Positions 1 to 8,695 of a stretch of 64,000 nucleotides of DNA are shown here, one piece after another. Source of the DNA: Pectobacterium sp013449375 (GTDB taxonomy: Bacteria; Pseudomonadota; Gammaproteobacteria; Enterobacterales; Enterobacteriaceae). How positions within the stretch are numbered: the first letter of the stretch is position 1; the number at the start of each line of letters is the position of its first letter. The notes under the pieces were generated by a model. It saw only the letters and a program-made list of their open reading frames with translations, ran no database searches and was not told the DNA's origin. The position numbers and the translations under genes were made by a program. Where the stretch lies: assembly GCF_048593165.1 (NCBI RefSeq), contig NZ_CP184271.1, one strand, 5' to 3'.

Positions 1-26
1 TTTTGTAATTGGTGATAGAAGTTCAT
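1..26 (-). CDS. Start of a third gene in the hemolysin-family/ligase operon (partial)
   Basis: An ATG at 26-24 overlaps the stop codon of the upstream AMP-dependent ligase in an ATGA arrangement and is preceded by GAGGAGGAGC, a strong ribosome binding site that lies inside the ligase's last codons. Only eight codons are visible (MNFYHQLQ) before the window ends. The tight coupling says it belongs to the same operon. Too little is seen to name the product; in related clusters I would expect a TenA/haem-oxygenase-like iron enzyme or a short-chain dehydrogenase, but that is a guess from context. Confidence 0.6.
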
Positions 27-1465
27 GGTTGCTCCTCCTCACTACGGGTGAGTATCTGATGTTGTAGGGTTTGCCATAGGGCATTGCGGCGAGGACGGCC
101 ATTGGCCGTTAACATCTCGGGTGATGAAATCGTATGGGTAAACAGTAATCGGTGCAGTTGCGCGTAATCTGGCAACTGTGCAGAAAGCGCCATCAGTTGT
201 TCCCGTGCGAACTCCTGTTGCCCGTCAAACGCATCGACCAGTGCTACATTACGCACTAATCCTTCACCGAAAATCACAATGCGGCGGACGGCGGGACAGG
301 CCATGGCTTCTGCTTCTGGCCATTCGGGGGAAAAATTGCGGCCAAAGGCGTTGATTTGCACGTTTTTTATGCGCCCCTGAATGTGAACGAATCCGTCGTC
401 ATCGATTCTGCCGAGATCGCCGGTCGCTACCGTCAATGAAGGTGAGGCCCCCCCCAGATAACCTAACGCATTGGCTGGACTGGACACGAGCAGTTGCCTG
501 TCACTATCAATCGATAGTTGGATGCCTGGTAATGGTCTGCCGACGCTACCCTGCCGTGTGACGCCAGGTCGATTCAGCGCCACGACGGAACCGCATTCTG
601 ACAGTCCATAACCTTCAAAAATGGGGAGTCCGCTTTGGGCTGCAAGTTCCAGCAGTTGGGTTGAGATTTTGCCGCCACCTGCGGCAATAAAGCGCAATGA
701 CTGGGTGCTTTCCTTAACTTGCTGATGCAACTGTAACAGTACGCGCAGCAGTTCGGGCACCAGTACCAGACTCTCAGGGTGCCAGCGTAGTAACGCTTGC
801 AAAAATTGCGTCGCATTGAACCGGCTGGAGCCTTCAAAACCGATGTGTGACGGTGGCAGCACCACGGTTTCAGCCCCCAGCAGCAGCGGGATGTAAATGC
901 CACATAGGTTCTCAAGCAGAATACTGAGCGGTAATGTCACCAAATGCTTTTGTAAGTGGAGTGAGCGCAATTCACTCGCAAGGGTTTGAGCTGTCCACTC
1001 CATGCCGCTTAGACTTAAGCACACCCCTTTCGGTTCCCCTGTCGTGCCAGAGGTATAGGTGATTTTGGCTGTACCGGAAGGCAAGGGAACAGGTTCATCG
1101 ACGGTTCGGATTTGCAATTGCCCGAGAGGGAAATCACAGGTCTGCCATTCTGCCAGGGGTGCGCTACCGATCCGTGCATCAATAGACGCAGACGACATGA
1201 CCCACGTTTTTTGTCCGGCGGTGAAGAAAGGGGGAATGGGGACGATCACAATCCCGCTAACAAGACAAGCCAGATCGATCATGGCCCACTCTGGACTATT
1301 TTCTAGTTCAAGTGCTAAGCGCTTTATACCGAGTGAGGTTAAGTGCTCTGCAATCGCCATAACGGTTTCATGGTATTGCTTCCAGCTCCATGTCCGACCG
1401 TCACCTTGTAAAGCGAGTGCATCAGGGCACTGTTGGGCGAGTTGTTCAAGCCTGTCCAGAAACAT
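23..1465 (-). CDS. AMP-dependent synthetase/ligase (acyl-CoA ligase-like)
   Basis: An ANL-superfamily adenylating enzyme of 480 residues that would activate a carboxylic acid as an acyl-adenylate. The P-loop-like motif YTSGTTGEPKG is at residues 137-147, GYGLSECG forms the A5 region, and TGDLGRIDDDGF with GRIKNV the A7/A8 region. The C-terminal A10 motif reads LTANGRPRR, with Arg where the family normally has the catalytic Lys of NGKxxR, so the thioester step or specificity may be unusual. At 480 residues it is shorter than typical acyl-CoA ligases. The start has AGGAG seven bases upstream and overlaps the end of the hemolysin-family gene by 20 bases, so the two are translationally linked. 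The substrate is unknown. Confidence 0.85.
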   Translation of the reverse strand: MFLDRLEQLAQQCPDALALQGDGRTWSWKQYHETVMAIAEHLTSLGIKRLALELENSPEWAMIDLACLVSGIVIVPIPPFFTAGQKTWVMSSASIDARIGSAPLAEWQTCDFPLGQLQIRTVDEPVPLPSGTAKITYTSGTTGEPKGVCLSLSGMEWTAQTLASELRSLHLQKHLVTLPLSILLENLCGIYIPLLLGAETVVLPPSHIGFEGSSRFNATQFLQALLRWHPESLVLVPELLRVLLQLHQQVKESTQSLRFIAAGGGKISTQLLELAAQSGLPIFEGYGLSECGSVVALNRPGVTRQGSVGRPLPGIQLSIDSDRQLLVSSPANALGYLGGASPSLTVATGDLGRIDDDGFVHIQGRIKNVQINAFGRNFSPEWPEAEAMACPAVRRIVIFGEGLVRNVALVDAFDGQQEFAREQLMALSAQLPDYAQLHRLLFTHTISSPEMLTANGRPRRNALWQTLQHQILTRSEEEQP

Positions 1466-2102
1466 AGGATTCTCCTACCGTGGTTATCCAAGGGACATCA
1501 GGTAACGTGGTAAACAGGTTCAGCAACATGCTTGTCTGTCTTAACGTGTTTTTTCCGTTTGTGAGTTCTCCGGCCATCACCTGCGGATCATGTTGGTAGT
1601 ATTCACCCCATTCTTGTGCCGTATCGCCCAGCCGTGCTGCGCTGGCAGGCGTGAGTAGGATGGGTTGCAGATGGAGTCGATGAAAAATGTTGCGAATTTT
1701 CCGAGTACCAGTGAAGACAATCCACGAGTAGTGATATTGGTTGAGTAATAAACAGATGGCGGCATACATAACGCGTGCTGAAGCGCCGTCATGTGCGGTG
1801 AAGTTTCCTATTTCGACGATTTTTTCCCGCGAAACGGGGAGGTTAATACGAGCGGACAACATCGTTTCAACGGGAGCATCAAGATATTGCTCCAGGTAAA
1901 ATGCACCTTGTGAAGCCGTCTGGACGCCACAGGCTGCTCTCAGTTCACCACGGGCATCGTACATGCCGAGAAGCCAGGGCATACAGCGGGAAAGTGAGGC
2001 GTTGTAAATCTGATGATAGCTTTCACGTATTGACGTTGAAATATCATTCTGTTCGTATCCGCCATGTAACCATTTTAATGTATAGGGTGACATTATTCGC
2101 AT
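1446..2102 (-). CDS. Thermostable hemolysin family protein (acyltransferase-like)
   Basis: A 218-residue protein recognisable as the 'thermostable hemolysin' (T_hemolysin) family. Despite the name, the family looks like the GNAT/autoinducer-synthase fold: a central EIGNFTA segment resembles the E-[IV]-[SG]-x-[FL] strand of LuxI-type enzymes, and FYLEQYLDAPVE resembles their substrate loop. I chose the ATG at 2102 because AGAGG lies eight bases upstream; an upstream in-frame ATG at 2132 lacks sensible spacing. It is first in an operon with the AMP ligase. A role in making an acyl-derived small molecule from ligase-activated acid is an inference; true haemolytic activity is not shown by the sequence. 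Confidence 0.75.
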   Translation of the reverse strand: MRIMSPYTLKWLHGGYEQNDISTSIRESYHQIYNASLSRCMPWLLGMYDARGELRAACGVQTASQGAFYLEQYLDAPVETMLSARINLPVSREKIVEIGNFTAHDGASARVMYAAICLLLNQYHYSWIVFTGTRKIRNIFHRLHLQPILLTPASAARLGDTAQEWGEYYQHDPQVMAGELTNGKNTLRQTSMLLNLFTTLPDVPWITTVGESYVSGQA

Positions 2103-2254
2103 GATATGAGCCTCTGCTGAAAATAAGGTCATCCTGACAGTGAATTATTATGTCAACCTTAAGAGTTTTTTCGGAAATGAAATTTTTTATATTAATGTAC
2201 GCTTAAGCTTTCGATTCTATAAATGACTTACTGTTAATTGACGGCTATTTGAAA

Positions 2255-2803
2255 ATGAAAAAAACCTATACGGCTAGCCAAATTATTTTTCATTGGCTTG
2301 TTTTTATCATGGTAGTGATTACCTATGCTGCGATGGAGCTTAAAGGATTGACGCCAAAAAACAGTCCTGAGCGAGCAATCATGGCATTGACGCATTATAC
2401 GGCGGGGTTATGTGTATTATTCCTCATGTTAATCAGAGTGTTGCTGAAAATGAGGTATGGCGATCCTGCTATTGTCCCACCGCTACCGCGCTGGCAGCAC
2501 ATAGCGGCGAAAATAACGCACGGCGTGTTATATCTCATGTTTATTTCATTACCGGTTTTTGGGATAGCTTCGCTTTATTACGGGCAGGTTGAATGGTCTT
2601 TCTTTGGAATAACAATGCCTATTACGCACGTTTTGAATGAAAATATTCAGCACAAACTGAAATCGTTGCATGAATTGGTAGTTAATGTCGGCTATTTTAT
2701 TATTGGTCTTCATGCTGCGGCGGCGTTATTTCATCATTATATCGTGCGTGATAATACGCTGGACAGAATGTTACCTCTTCGCAAGGGCAGAATATCCGAG
2801 TAG
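2255..2803 (+). CDS. Cytochrome b561 (CybB/YodB family)
   Basis: A 182-residue integral membrane dihaem b-type cytochrome that moves electrons between the quinone pool and a partner in the inner membrane. Four hydrophobic segments are visible, with His residues in FHWLVF, THYTAG, LHELVV and LHAAAALFHH positioned as haem ligands typical of the family. The ATG at 2255 is preferred over a TTG two codons upstream. It is a single gene divergent from the hemolysin-family operon and upstream of nrfA, but 320 bases separate it from nrfA, so it is probably not part of that operon. Its specific physiological partner cannot be read from sequence. Confidence 0.85.
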   Translation: MKKTYTASQIIFHWLVFIMVVITYAAMELKGLTPKNSPERAIMALTHYTAGLCVLFLMLIRVLLKMRYGDPAIVPPLPRWQHIAAKITHGVLYLMFISLPVFGIASLYYGQVEWSFFGITMPITHVLNENIQHKLKSLHELVVNVGYFIIGLHAAAALFHHYIVRDNTLDRMLPLRKGRISE

Positions 2804-2987
2804 CGTGAGGCGCTTGTCCGGCACCCAATGGGTGACTATACGCTTCTGTTTCTGCCACGGGGTATCAGAAAAGAGTCTGGAAGCACCCGTGGCAACCTCT
2901 GCTCGCGTTTCACCGTATACGCCATCCTGCCGTGACTGAGACAATCCTCATATAACTTTCGATACGATTTATTACTTTTCTTTACCT

Positions 2988-3036
2988 TTGATCAAAAGCA
3001 ATATTTTGAATGCATCTTTTTGTTATTCATAAGGCG
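2988..3036 (+). promoter_or_regulatory. Probable FNR-dependent promoter of the nrf operon
   Basis: TTGATCAAAAGCAA at 2988-3001 matches the FNR consensus TTGATN4ATCAA at nine of ten positions. A -10-like TATTCA is at 3024-3029, so transcription would start near 3036 and the FNR box would be centred at -41.5, the class II activator position also used at E. coli nrfA. Near-matches to NarL/NarP heptamers (TACTTTT at 2973, TACCTTT at 2983) overlap or precede it but are weak. The rest of the 2804-3122 gap shows nothing I can interpret. Confidence 0.6.
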
Positions 3037-3122
3037 AGCAATGTCACGACAGTTGTTGTGGTTTCTGTCAAATGGATAACTAAAATGACCGCCAGTAGGC
3101 GGCTTAAATTGGACACAAACGC

Positions 3123-4559
3123 ATGGTCAGGATAAGCACGTCAATCTCCTATCTGTGGGGCATGGTAGCCAGTCTTTTTCTTATGATACCTGCCTATTCC
3201 GCTGATGCTCCGGCGTCACCCCCTCCCGCTCCAATAGAAGCAAGAAATTCAGTCTTCACCGCGCAACACCCCGATCAGTTCAACTCGTGGAAAGCAACCC
3301 GCGAGCAGTCAGAACGTCACGATGCGCTGGCAGAAGACCCTATGATGGTAGTCCTCTGGGCGGGTTATCCCTTCTCCAGAGACTATAACAAGCCGCGCGG
3401 CCATGCCTATGCCATCACGGACGTGCGCGAAACGCTGCGTACCGGTGCACCAAAGACGGCAGAAGATGGCCCTCTGCCGATGGCGTGCTGGAGTTGTAAA
3501 AGCCCAGATGTCGCCCGCTTGATTCAACAGGAAGGTGAGGACGGTTACTTCAAAGGCAAGTGGGCGCGAGGCGGGCCGGAGATAACTAACGATCTCGGCT
3601 GTGCGGACTGCCATGATACCGCGTCCCCGGATTTCGCTCAGGGCAAGCCGGCGCTGACGCTGTCCCGCCCTTACGCCGAGCGTGCTATGGAAGCGATTGG
3701 CAAACCGTTTGATCAAGCCAGTCGATTCGGGCAGCAGTCAATGGTCTGTGGACAATGCCACGTTGAATATTATTTTTCCGGTAAAGACAAGGCGGTGAAA
3801 TTTCCCTGGGATAACGGCACGAAAGTCGAAGACATGGAAAAATACTATGACGCTATTTCCTTCTCCGACTGGACCAATACCCTTTCCCGCGCACCGATGC
3901 TGAAAGCCCAGCATCCAGAATATGAAACCTGGAGCATTGGTATCCACGGCAAAAACAACGTGACCTGTATCGACTGTCATATGCCGAAAGTGAAAAACGC
4001 AGACGGCAAGCTGTATACCGATCACAAGATAGGTAACCCTTTCGACAATTACGGCGAAACCTGTACCAACTGCCACACGCAGGATAAAGCCGCGATGCAG
4101 AAGGTGGTTGCTGAACGCAAAACGGCGATTCAGGATTTAAAACTGAAAGCAGAAGCGCAATTGGTTCATGCGCATTTTGAAGCCAAAGCGGCCTGGGATG
4201 CTGGGGCAACCGAAGCGGAAATGCAGCCGATTCTGATGGATATCCGCCATGCGCAATGGCGCTGGGATCTGGCGGTTGCCTCTCACGGTATTCACATGCA
4301 TGCGCCAGATGAAGGCTTACGAATGCTCGGCACCTCGCTGAGTAAATCCGCCGAGGCGAGAACCAAGCTGGTGCGGCTGTTGGCACAGAAAGGCGTGACA
4401 GGCGAAGTCAAACTGCCGGATATCTCAACGAAAGAAAAAGCGCAGCAGGCGATTGGGCTCAACATGCAGCAAATCAACGCCGAAAAACAGGATTTCTTGA
4501 ATACGGTGGTGCCGCAGTGGGACGAGCAAGCGCGTAAAGCGGGACGACTGAGCCAATAA
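3123..4559 (+). CDS. nrfA: Ammonia-forming cytochrome c nitrite reductase NrfA (c552)
   Basis: A periplasmic pentahaem enzyme that reduces nitrite to ammonium with six electrons. An N-terminal signal peptide ends near AYSADA. The active-site haem motif CWSCK is at residues 122-126, followed by four CxxCH motifs (CADCH about 160, CGQCH about 209, CIDCH about 282, CTNCH about 314). Length (478) matches the family. The Lys-ligated CWSCK haem needs the dedicated NrfE-NrfF-NrfG lyase encoded downstream. It is first in the nrfABCDEFG operon, behind an FNR-type promoter. Electrons would come through NrfB from the quinol-oxidising NrfCD complex. Confidence 0.97.
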   Translation: MVRISTSISYLWGMVASLFLMIPAYSADAPASPPPAPIEARNSVFTAQHPDQFNSWKATREQSERHDALAEDPMMVVLWAGYPFSRDYNKPRGHAYAITDVRETLRTGAPKTAEDGPLPMACWSCKSPDVARLIQQEGEDGYFKGKWARGGPEITNDLGCADCHDTASPDFAQGKPALTLSRPYAERAMEAIGKPFDQASRFGQQSMVCGQCHVEYYFSGKDKAVKFPWDNGTKVEDMEKYYDAISFSDWTNTLSRAPMLKAQHPEYETWSIGIHGKNNVTCIDCHMPKVKNADGKLYTDHKIGNPFDNYGETCTNCHTQDKAAMQKVVAERKTAIQDLKLKAEAQLVHAHFEAKAAWDAGATEAEMQPILMDIRHAQWRWDLAVASHGIHMHAPDEGLRMLGTSLSKSAEARTKLVRLLAQKGVTGEVKLPDISTKEKAQQAIGLNMQQINAEKQDFLNTVVPQWDEQARKAGRLSQ

Positions 4560-4602
4560 CCCCATCGCCCGTGGATGCGGGCGAACATAGAGTGGAGTGG
4601 AT

Positions 4603-5172
4603 ATGAGCGTATTACGTTCGTTATTGACTGCCGGGGTGCTGGTATCAGGCATGCTTTGGGCATTGCCAGGGCTGACGCAGCCCGCACCTCAGGCGGAAAA
4701 AGGAGAGCGGTGGGAGGTTATGCCGCAGCGCAATCCCGATGAAGCTTGTCTACAGTGCCATAAACCGGAAGAGGATGGCATGAAGGGTAAACATGCTTCC
4801 GCCATCAACCCGCATAATCAAAAACAGCTGACCTGTACTAACTGCCACGGCAAGCCGTCGCTGTTGCATCGCGAAGGCGTGAAAGATGTCATGCGTTTTA
4901 ACTTCCCGATGTACAAGGTGGAAGAGCAAAACGGTGTCTGTATGTCATGCCATGTGCCGGAACAGTTGCAGAAAGCGTTTTGGCCGCACGATGTGCACGT
5001 GACGAAAGTGGCCTGTGCCAGCTGTCATCAGTTGCACCCCACGCAGGATAGTATGCAAACGCTGAACGACAAGAGCCGCATCAAACTGTGCGTGGATTGC
5101 CACAGCGACCAGCGCAATAACCCCGATTTCAACCCAGCCTCAGTGCATCTGGGTAATAAGAGGCAGCCATGA
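4603..5172 (+). CDS. nrfB: Pentahaem cytochrome c NrfB, electron donor to NrfA
   Basis: A 189-residue secreted cytochrome with exactly five CxxCH motifs (CLQCH, CTNCH, CMSCH, CASCH, CVDCH), the signature of NrfB, which carries electrons from NrfCD to NrfA in the periplasm. A hydrophobic signal peptide occupies roughly residues 1-25 and ends near LTQPAP. The start is the ATG at 4603, with GGAG six bases upstream; a GTG two codons earlier is less likely. It is separated from nrfA by 43 bases and overlaps nrfC by four bases (ATGA), so nrfB and nrfC are coupled. Confidence 0.95.
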   Translation: MSVLRSLLTAGVLVSGMLWALPGLTQPAPQAEKGERWEVMPQRNPDEACLQCHKPEEDGMKGKHASAINPHNQKQLTCTNCHGKPSLLHREGVKDVMRFNFPMYKVEEQNGVCMSCHVPEQLQKAFWPHDVHVTKVACASCHQLHPTQDSMQTLNDKSRIKLCVDCHSDQRNNPDFNPASVHLGNKRQP

Positions 5173-5840
5173 GTTGCTCTCGTCGTCAATTTCTTGCCCG
5201 TATGGGAGGGCTGATTGCCCTCACCAGCACGGCGGGGCAGGTTGTCGCACAGACGCTGAATATCAACGGTGTCCGCTACGGCATGATCCACGATGAATCG
5301 CTCTGTATCGGCTGTACGGCGTGCATGGATGCCTGTCGAGAGGTCAATCAGGTGCCGGAAGGGGTATCACGCCTGACGATCGTTCGCAGCGAACCGATCG
5401 GGACCTTCCCAGACGTGAAATACCGTTTTTTCCGTCATTCCTGTCAGCACTGCGATCATGCACCCTGTGTTGACGTGTGTCCGACTGGGGCGTCATATCG
5501 CGATGCGGCAAACGGCATTGTAGATGTGAATCCCGAGCTGTGCGTCGGGTGCCAATACTGTATTGCTGCTTGCCCTTATCAGGTGCGCTTTATTCATCCG
5601 CAGACGAAAACGGCGGATAAGTGCGATTTTTGCCGCAAGACCAACCTGAAAGCCGGAAAACTGCCCGCCTGCGTGCTGTCTTGTCCGACTAACGCGCTGA
5701 CGTTCGGCAACCTTGACGATCCCGACAGCGAGGTTTCCCGCCTGCTACGTCAACAGCCGACGTATCGCTACAAAATCGCGCTCGGCACTCGTCCTAAGGT
5801 TTATCGCATACCGTTTAAATACGGGGAGGTTCATCAATGA
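5169..5840 (+). CDS. nrfC: Four-cluster ferredoxin-like protein NrfC
   Basis: A 223-residue Tat-exported iron-sulfur protein that relays electrons from the membrane partner NrfD to NrfB. The twin-arginine signal SRRQFL is at residues 4-9. Four cysteine groups for [4Fe-4S] clusters are visible: CIGCTACMDAC, CQHCDHAPCVDVCP, CVGCQYCIAACP, and CDFC with CVLSCP. This layout is shared with DmsB and PhsB. It overlaps nrfB by four bases upstream and nrfD by four bases downstream, typical of obligate operon partners. Confidence 0.95.
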   Translation: MSCSRRQFLARMGGLIALTSTAGQVVAQTLNINGVRYGMIHDESLCIGCTACMDACREVNQVPEGVSRLTIVRSEPIGTFPDVKYRFFRHSCQHCDHAPCVDVCPTGASYRDAANGIVDVNPELCVGCQYCIAACPYQVRFIHPQTKTADKCDFCRKTNLKAGKLPACVLSCPTNALTFGNLDDPDSEVSRLLRQQPTYRYKIALGTRPKVYRIPFKYGEVHQ

Positions 5841-6799
5841 CACCCATGTCTTCAAGCGCATTCCATTTTGCTTCGTTAGTCTGGGACTGGCCGATTGCGA
5901 TTTATCTGTTTTTGGTGGGTATTTCTGCGGGTCTGGTGACGCTCTCGGCTTTGCTGCGGCGTTACCACCCCGAACAGGCAAACGCAGACAGTACGCTAAT
6001 GCGCACAACGCTGATTCTCGCGCCGTGCACCATCATTTTGGGCTTGCTGATCCTGATCTTCCACCTGACGCGTCCCTGGACGTTCTGGAAGCTCATGTTC
6101 CATTACAGCTTTACCTCGGTGATGTCGGTTGGCGTCATGCTGTTTCAGGTCTACATGGCGGCGTTGGCAGTGTGGCTAGCCAACATTTTCAGCAAGCAGG
6201 TTATCGTGCTGCAACAGCGCTGGCTACCGAAGCTGACTCTCGTTCCCCGAGTGCTTGGCTGGCTGGCACCGATGCAGAAATCGCTGGATATTGTGATGCT
6301 GCTGCTGGCGGTGATGTTAGGGGCTTACACCGGATTTTTACTTTCCGCGCTGAAGACCTATCCGCTGCTGAATAATCCGATCTTACCCGCGCTGTTCCTG
6401 TTCTCAGGGGTGTCCTCTGGTGCTGCGGTGGCGTTGATCGCCATGGCCTGCCGTTATCGCCGCAATCCGCATAGCGAAGAAGCGCATTTTGTACACCGCG
6501 TTGAAACGCCAGTCGTGTGGTTAGAGATCTTCTTACTGTTCGCGTTCTTTATCGGCCTCGCCTTAGGGGACGATGGAAAGCAGCGCGCGCTGGTGGCCGC
6601 GCTGGCCGGGGGATTCTGGGCCGCGTGGTTCTGGCTGGGCGTGGTCGGGATTGGGTTAGTCATTCCCTTGCTGCTCAAGTCATGGGCTAGCCGACAGCAT
6701 TCACCGTATGGCGTGCTGGCGGTTTGTGGTCTGAGTCTGGTGGGCGTTTTGCTCCTGCGCTTCTTTATCCTCTATGCGGGGCAGTTAACCGTTGTCTAA
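5837..6799 (+). CDS. nrfD: Membrane quinol-oxidising subunit NrfD
   Basis: A 320-residue polytopic inner-membrane protein of the NrfD/PsrC family with about eight to nine hydrophobic segments and no cofactor-binding Cys motifs, as expected for this subunit. It oxidises menaquinol and passes electrons to NrfC. It starts with ATG inside the nrfC stop (ATGA overlap) and is followed after 21 bases by nrfE. The first segment, reading WDWPIAIYLFLVGISAG, is the conserved family opening. No internal damage is seen. Confidence 0.94.
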   Translation: MTPMSSSAFHFASLVWDWPIAIYLFLVGISAGLVTLSALLRRYHPEQANADSTLMRTTLILAPCTIILGLLILIFHLTRPWTFWKLMFHYSFTSVMSVGVMLFQVYMAALAVWLANIFSKQVIVLQQRWLPKLTLVPRVLGWLAPMQKSLDIVMLLLAVMLGAYTGFLLSALKTYPLLNNPILPALFLFSGVSSGAAVALIAMACRYRRNPHSEEAHFVHRVETPVVWLEIFLLFAFFIGLALGDDGKQRALVAALAGGFWAAWFWLGVVGIGLVIPLLLKSWASRQHSPYGVLAVCGLSLVGVLLLRFFILYAGQLTVV

Positions 6800-6820
6800 T
6801 TCCCAGCAAGAGGCCTGTTG

Positions 6821-8695
6821 ATGTTGCTATTGCCAGAATGTGGATATGTGGCGCTGTTGCTGGCGGTGTGCGTCTGTGTAGCGACGGCATTGCTGACATT
6901 TTCAGGCTACTCCCTGCGCTGGTCGGGCACGTACCGACTGGCGCGGTGCTGGACGTTGGTGCTGTTTGGCCTGGTACTGTTTGCGTTTGTCGCGCTGACG
7001 CTGAGCGTGGTGCAGGATGATTTCTCCGTTAACTACGTCGCCCAGCATAGCCATCGTGATTTACCGCTGGGGCTAAAAATGGCAGCGGTCTGGGGCGGAC
7101 ATGAAGGATCGCTGCTGCTGTGGCTGTTATGTTTAACTGGTTGGAGCGCCGCGTTCGCTTGCCGCTATCGTAAGGCGACAAACGATCTGTTCCCACTGAC
7201 GTTGGCGGTGCTGGCGGTAATAGCGACCGCGCTGCTGGTGTTCATTGTCTTTTTCTCCGATCCCTTTGCGCGTCTCTTCCCGCCTGCGGTAGCGGGGAGG
7301 GATCTCAACCCCATGCTGCAACACATTGGCCTCATCCTCCATCCGCCGTTGCTCTATCTGGGTTATGGCGGGTTAACCGTAAGTGCGGCACTGGCGTTAG
7401 CGGCGCTGATTCACGGTGCGTTTACGGCACCGGTCGCCTGGATTTGCTGGCGCTGGACGCTGCCCGCCTGGAGCCTGTTAACGCTGGGCATTATCCTCGG
7501 ATCGTGGTGGGCCTATAACGAACTGGGCTGGGGAGGATGGTGGTTCTGGGATCCGGTAGAGAACGCCTCGCTACTCCCGTGGCTAACGGCCAGCGCATTA
7601 CTGCACAGTCTGTCTGTCACCCGCATGCGCGGCATCTTCCGCCATTGGTCGCTGATATTGGCGCTGCTGACGTTCATTTTATGCCTTCTGGGCACGCTGA
7701 TTGTGCGTTCGGGGATACTGGTTTCCGTTCATGCCTTTGCTCTCGAACATGACCGTGCGGTGCCACTATTTATCCTGTTTGCCTGCTTGAGTATGGCGGC
7801 GCTGGCGGTTTATGGCTGGCGTGCTCAGCTTGTCCGCTCTGCTGCCCGCTTCTCCGGCTGGTCGCGGGAAATCGTGCTACTGCTGGTGCTGCTGTTATTC
7901 AGCGCCGTCGCCCTAGTGGTGCTGCTTGGCACGCTTTACCCGATGATTTACGGGCTGGTGGGGTGGGGAAAGATCTCCGTCGGCGCGCCCTATTTTAACC
8001 GTGTGCTCTTGCCCTTCGGCGGGGTGATGCTGTTGCTCATTGGGATAGCGGTAGGTGGCTATTGGAAACGTAGCGCGCGCTGGCCTGTCCGGCGCTTATT
8101 CATGACGCTGGCGGTCGGTGTCGTCACCGCGCTGGTCTTATGGTCGTATGGGTATGCCGTCGCACTGGCTGCGGGTTTGATCGGCTGGGCTATGGCCGCG
8201 CAGTGGTTGCAGCCGCTGTCGGCGATACGTCAGCAGCTTCCTGCATTGTTGGCGCATACGGGCGTGGCGCTGTTTGCTCTGGGGATTGCATTTTCTGCGG
8301 GCAGCAAGCAGGAAATCAGCGTCAACGTGGGGCAGGGAGAACAGGTCACGCTGGGCGACTACCAATTTCGCTTTTTACAGCTGGATTTAGTGGCGGCGCA
8401 GAATTATACCGCAGAGCAGGCCGTGATTGCGATTTATCGCGGCGATTCGCCAATCGCCCGCATTATGCCGGAGCGCCGTTATTACAACGCACGCAAGCAG
8501 CAGATGATTGAACCGGGTATTGCCTGGGGGCCGATCAGGGAATGGTATGCCGTGATGGGAGAGAAAACCGGCGAAAACCGCTACGCCATGCGTTTCTATG
8601 TGCAAACTGGCGTCCGCTGGGTGTGGGGCGGCGGCCTGTTGATGGTCGTGGGCGCACTGCTGGGGTGGTTCAGAGGAAGAAAAGCCTATGACTAA
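6821..8695 (+). CDS. nrfE: Haem lyase subunit NrfE (CcmF family)
   Basis: A 624-residue membrane protein with about 13-15 hydrophobic segments and the tryptophan-rich haem-handling motif WGGWWFWDP (residues about 237-245), as in CcmF. NrfE acts with NrfF and NrfG to attach haem to the CWSCK site of NrfA, which the general CcmF-CcmH lyase does not do. The ATG at 6821 follows AAGAGG by seven bases. Its 3' end overlaps nrfF by eight bases. It is a paralogue of ccmF 6 kb downstream, and the two share a 26-base identical stretch over the WWD motif. Confidence 0.94.
   Translation: MLLLPECGYVALLLAVCVCVATALLTFSGYSLRWSGTYRLARCWTLVLFGLVLFAFVALTLSVVQDDFSVNYVAQHSHRDLPLGLKMAAVWGGHEGSLLLWLLCLTGWSAAFACRYRKATNDLFPLTLAVLAVIATALLVFIVFFSDPFARLFPPAVAGRDLNPMLQHIGLILHPPLLYLGYGGLTVSAALALAALIHGAFTAPVAWICWRWTLPAWSLLTLGIILGSWWAYNELGWGGWWFWDPVENASLLPWLTASALLHSLSVTRMRGIFRHWSLILALLTFILCLLGTLIVRSGILVSVHAFALEHDRAVPLFILFACLSMAALAVYGWRAQLVRSAARFSGWSREIVLLLVLLLFSAVALVVLLGTLYPMIYGLVGWGKISVGAPYFNRVLLPFGGVMLLLIGIAVGGYWKRSARWPVRRLFMTLAVGVVTALVLWSYGYAVALAAGLIGWAMAAQWLQPLSAIRQQLPALLAHTGVALFALGIAFSAGSKQEISVNVGQGEQVTLGDYQFRFLQLDLVAAQNYTAEQAVIAIYRGDSPIARIMPERRYYNARKQQMIEPGIAWGPIREWYAVMGEKTGENRYAMRFYVQTGVRWVWGGGLLMVVGALLGWFRGRKAYD

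Noticed and set aside
2804..2987. A gene between the cytochrome b561 gene and the nrf promoter
   Set aside because: Only a short frame overlapping the b561 end is open, with no ribosome binding site or recognisable product.
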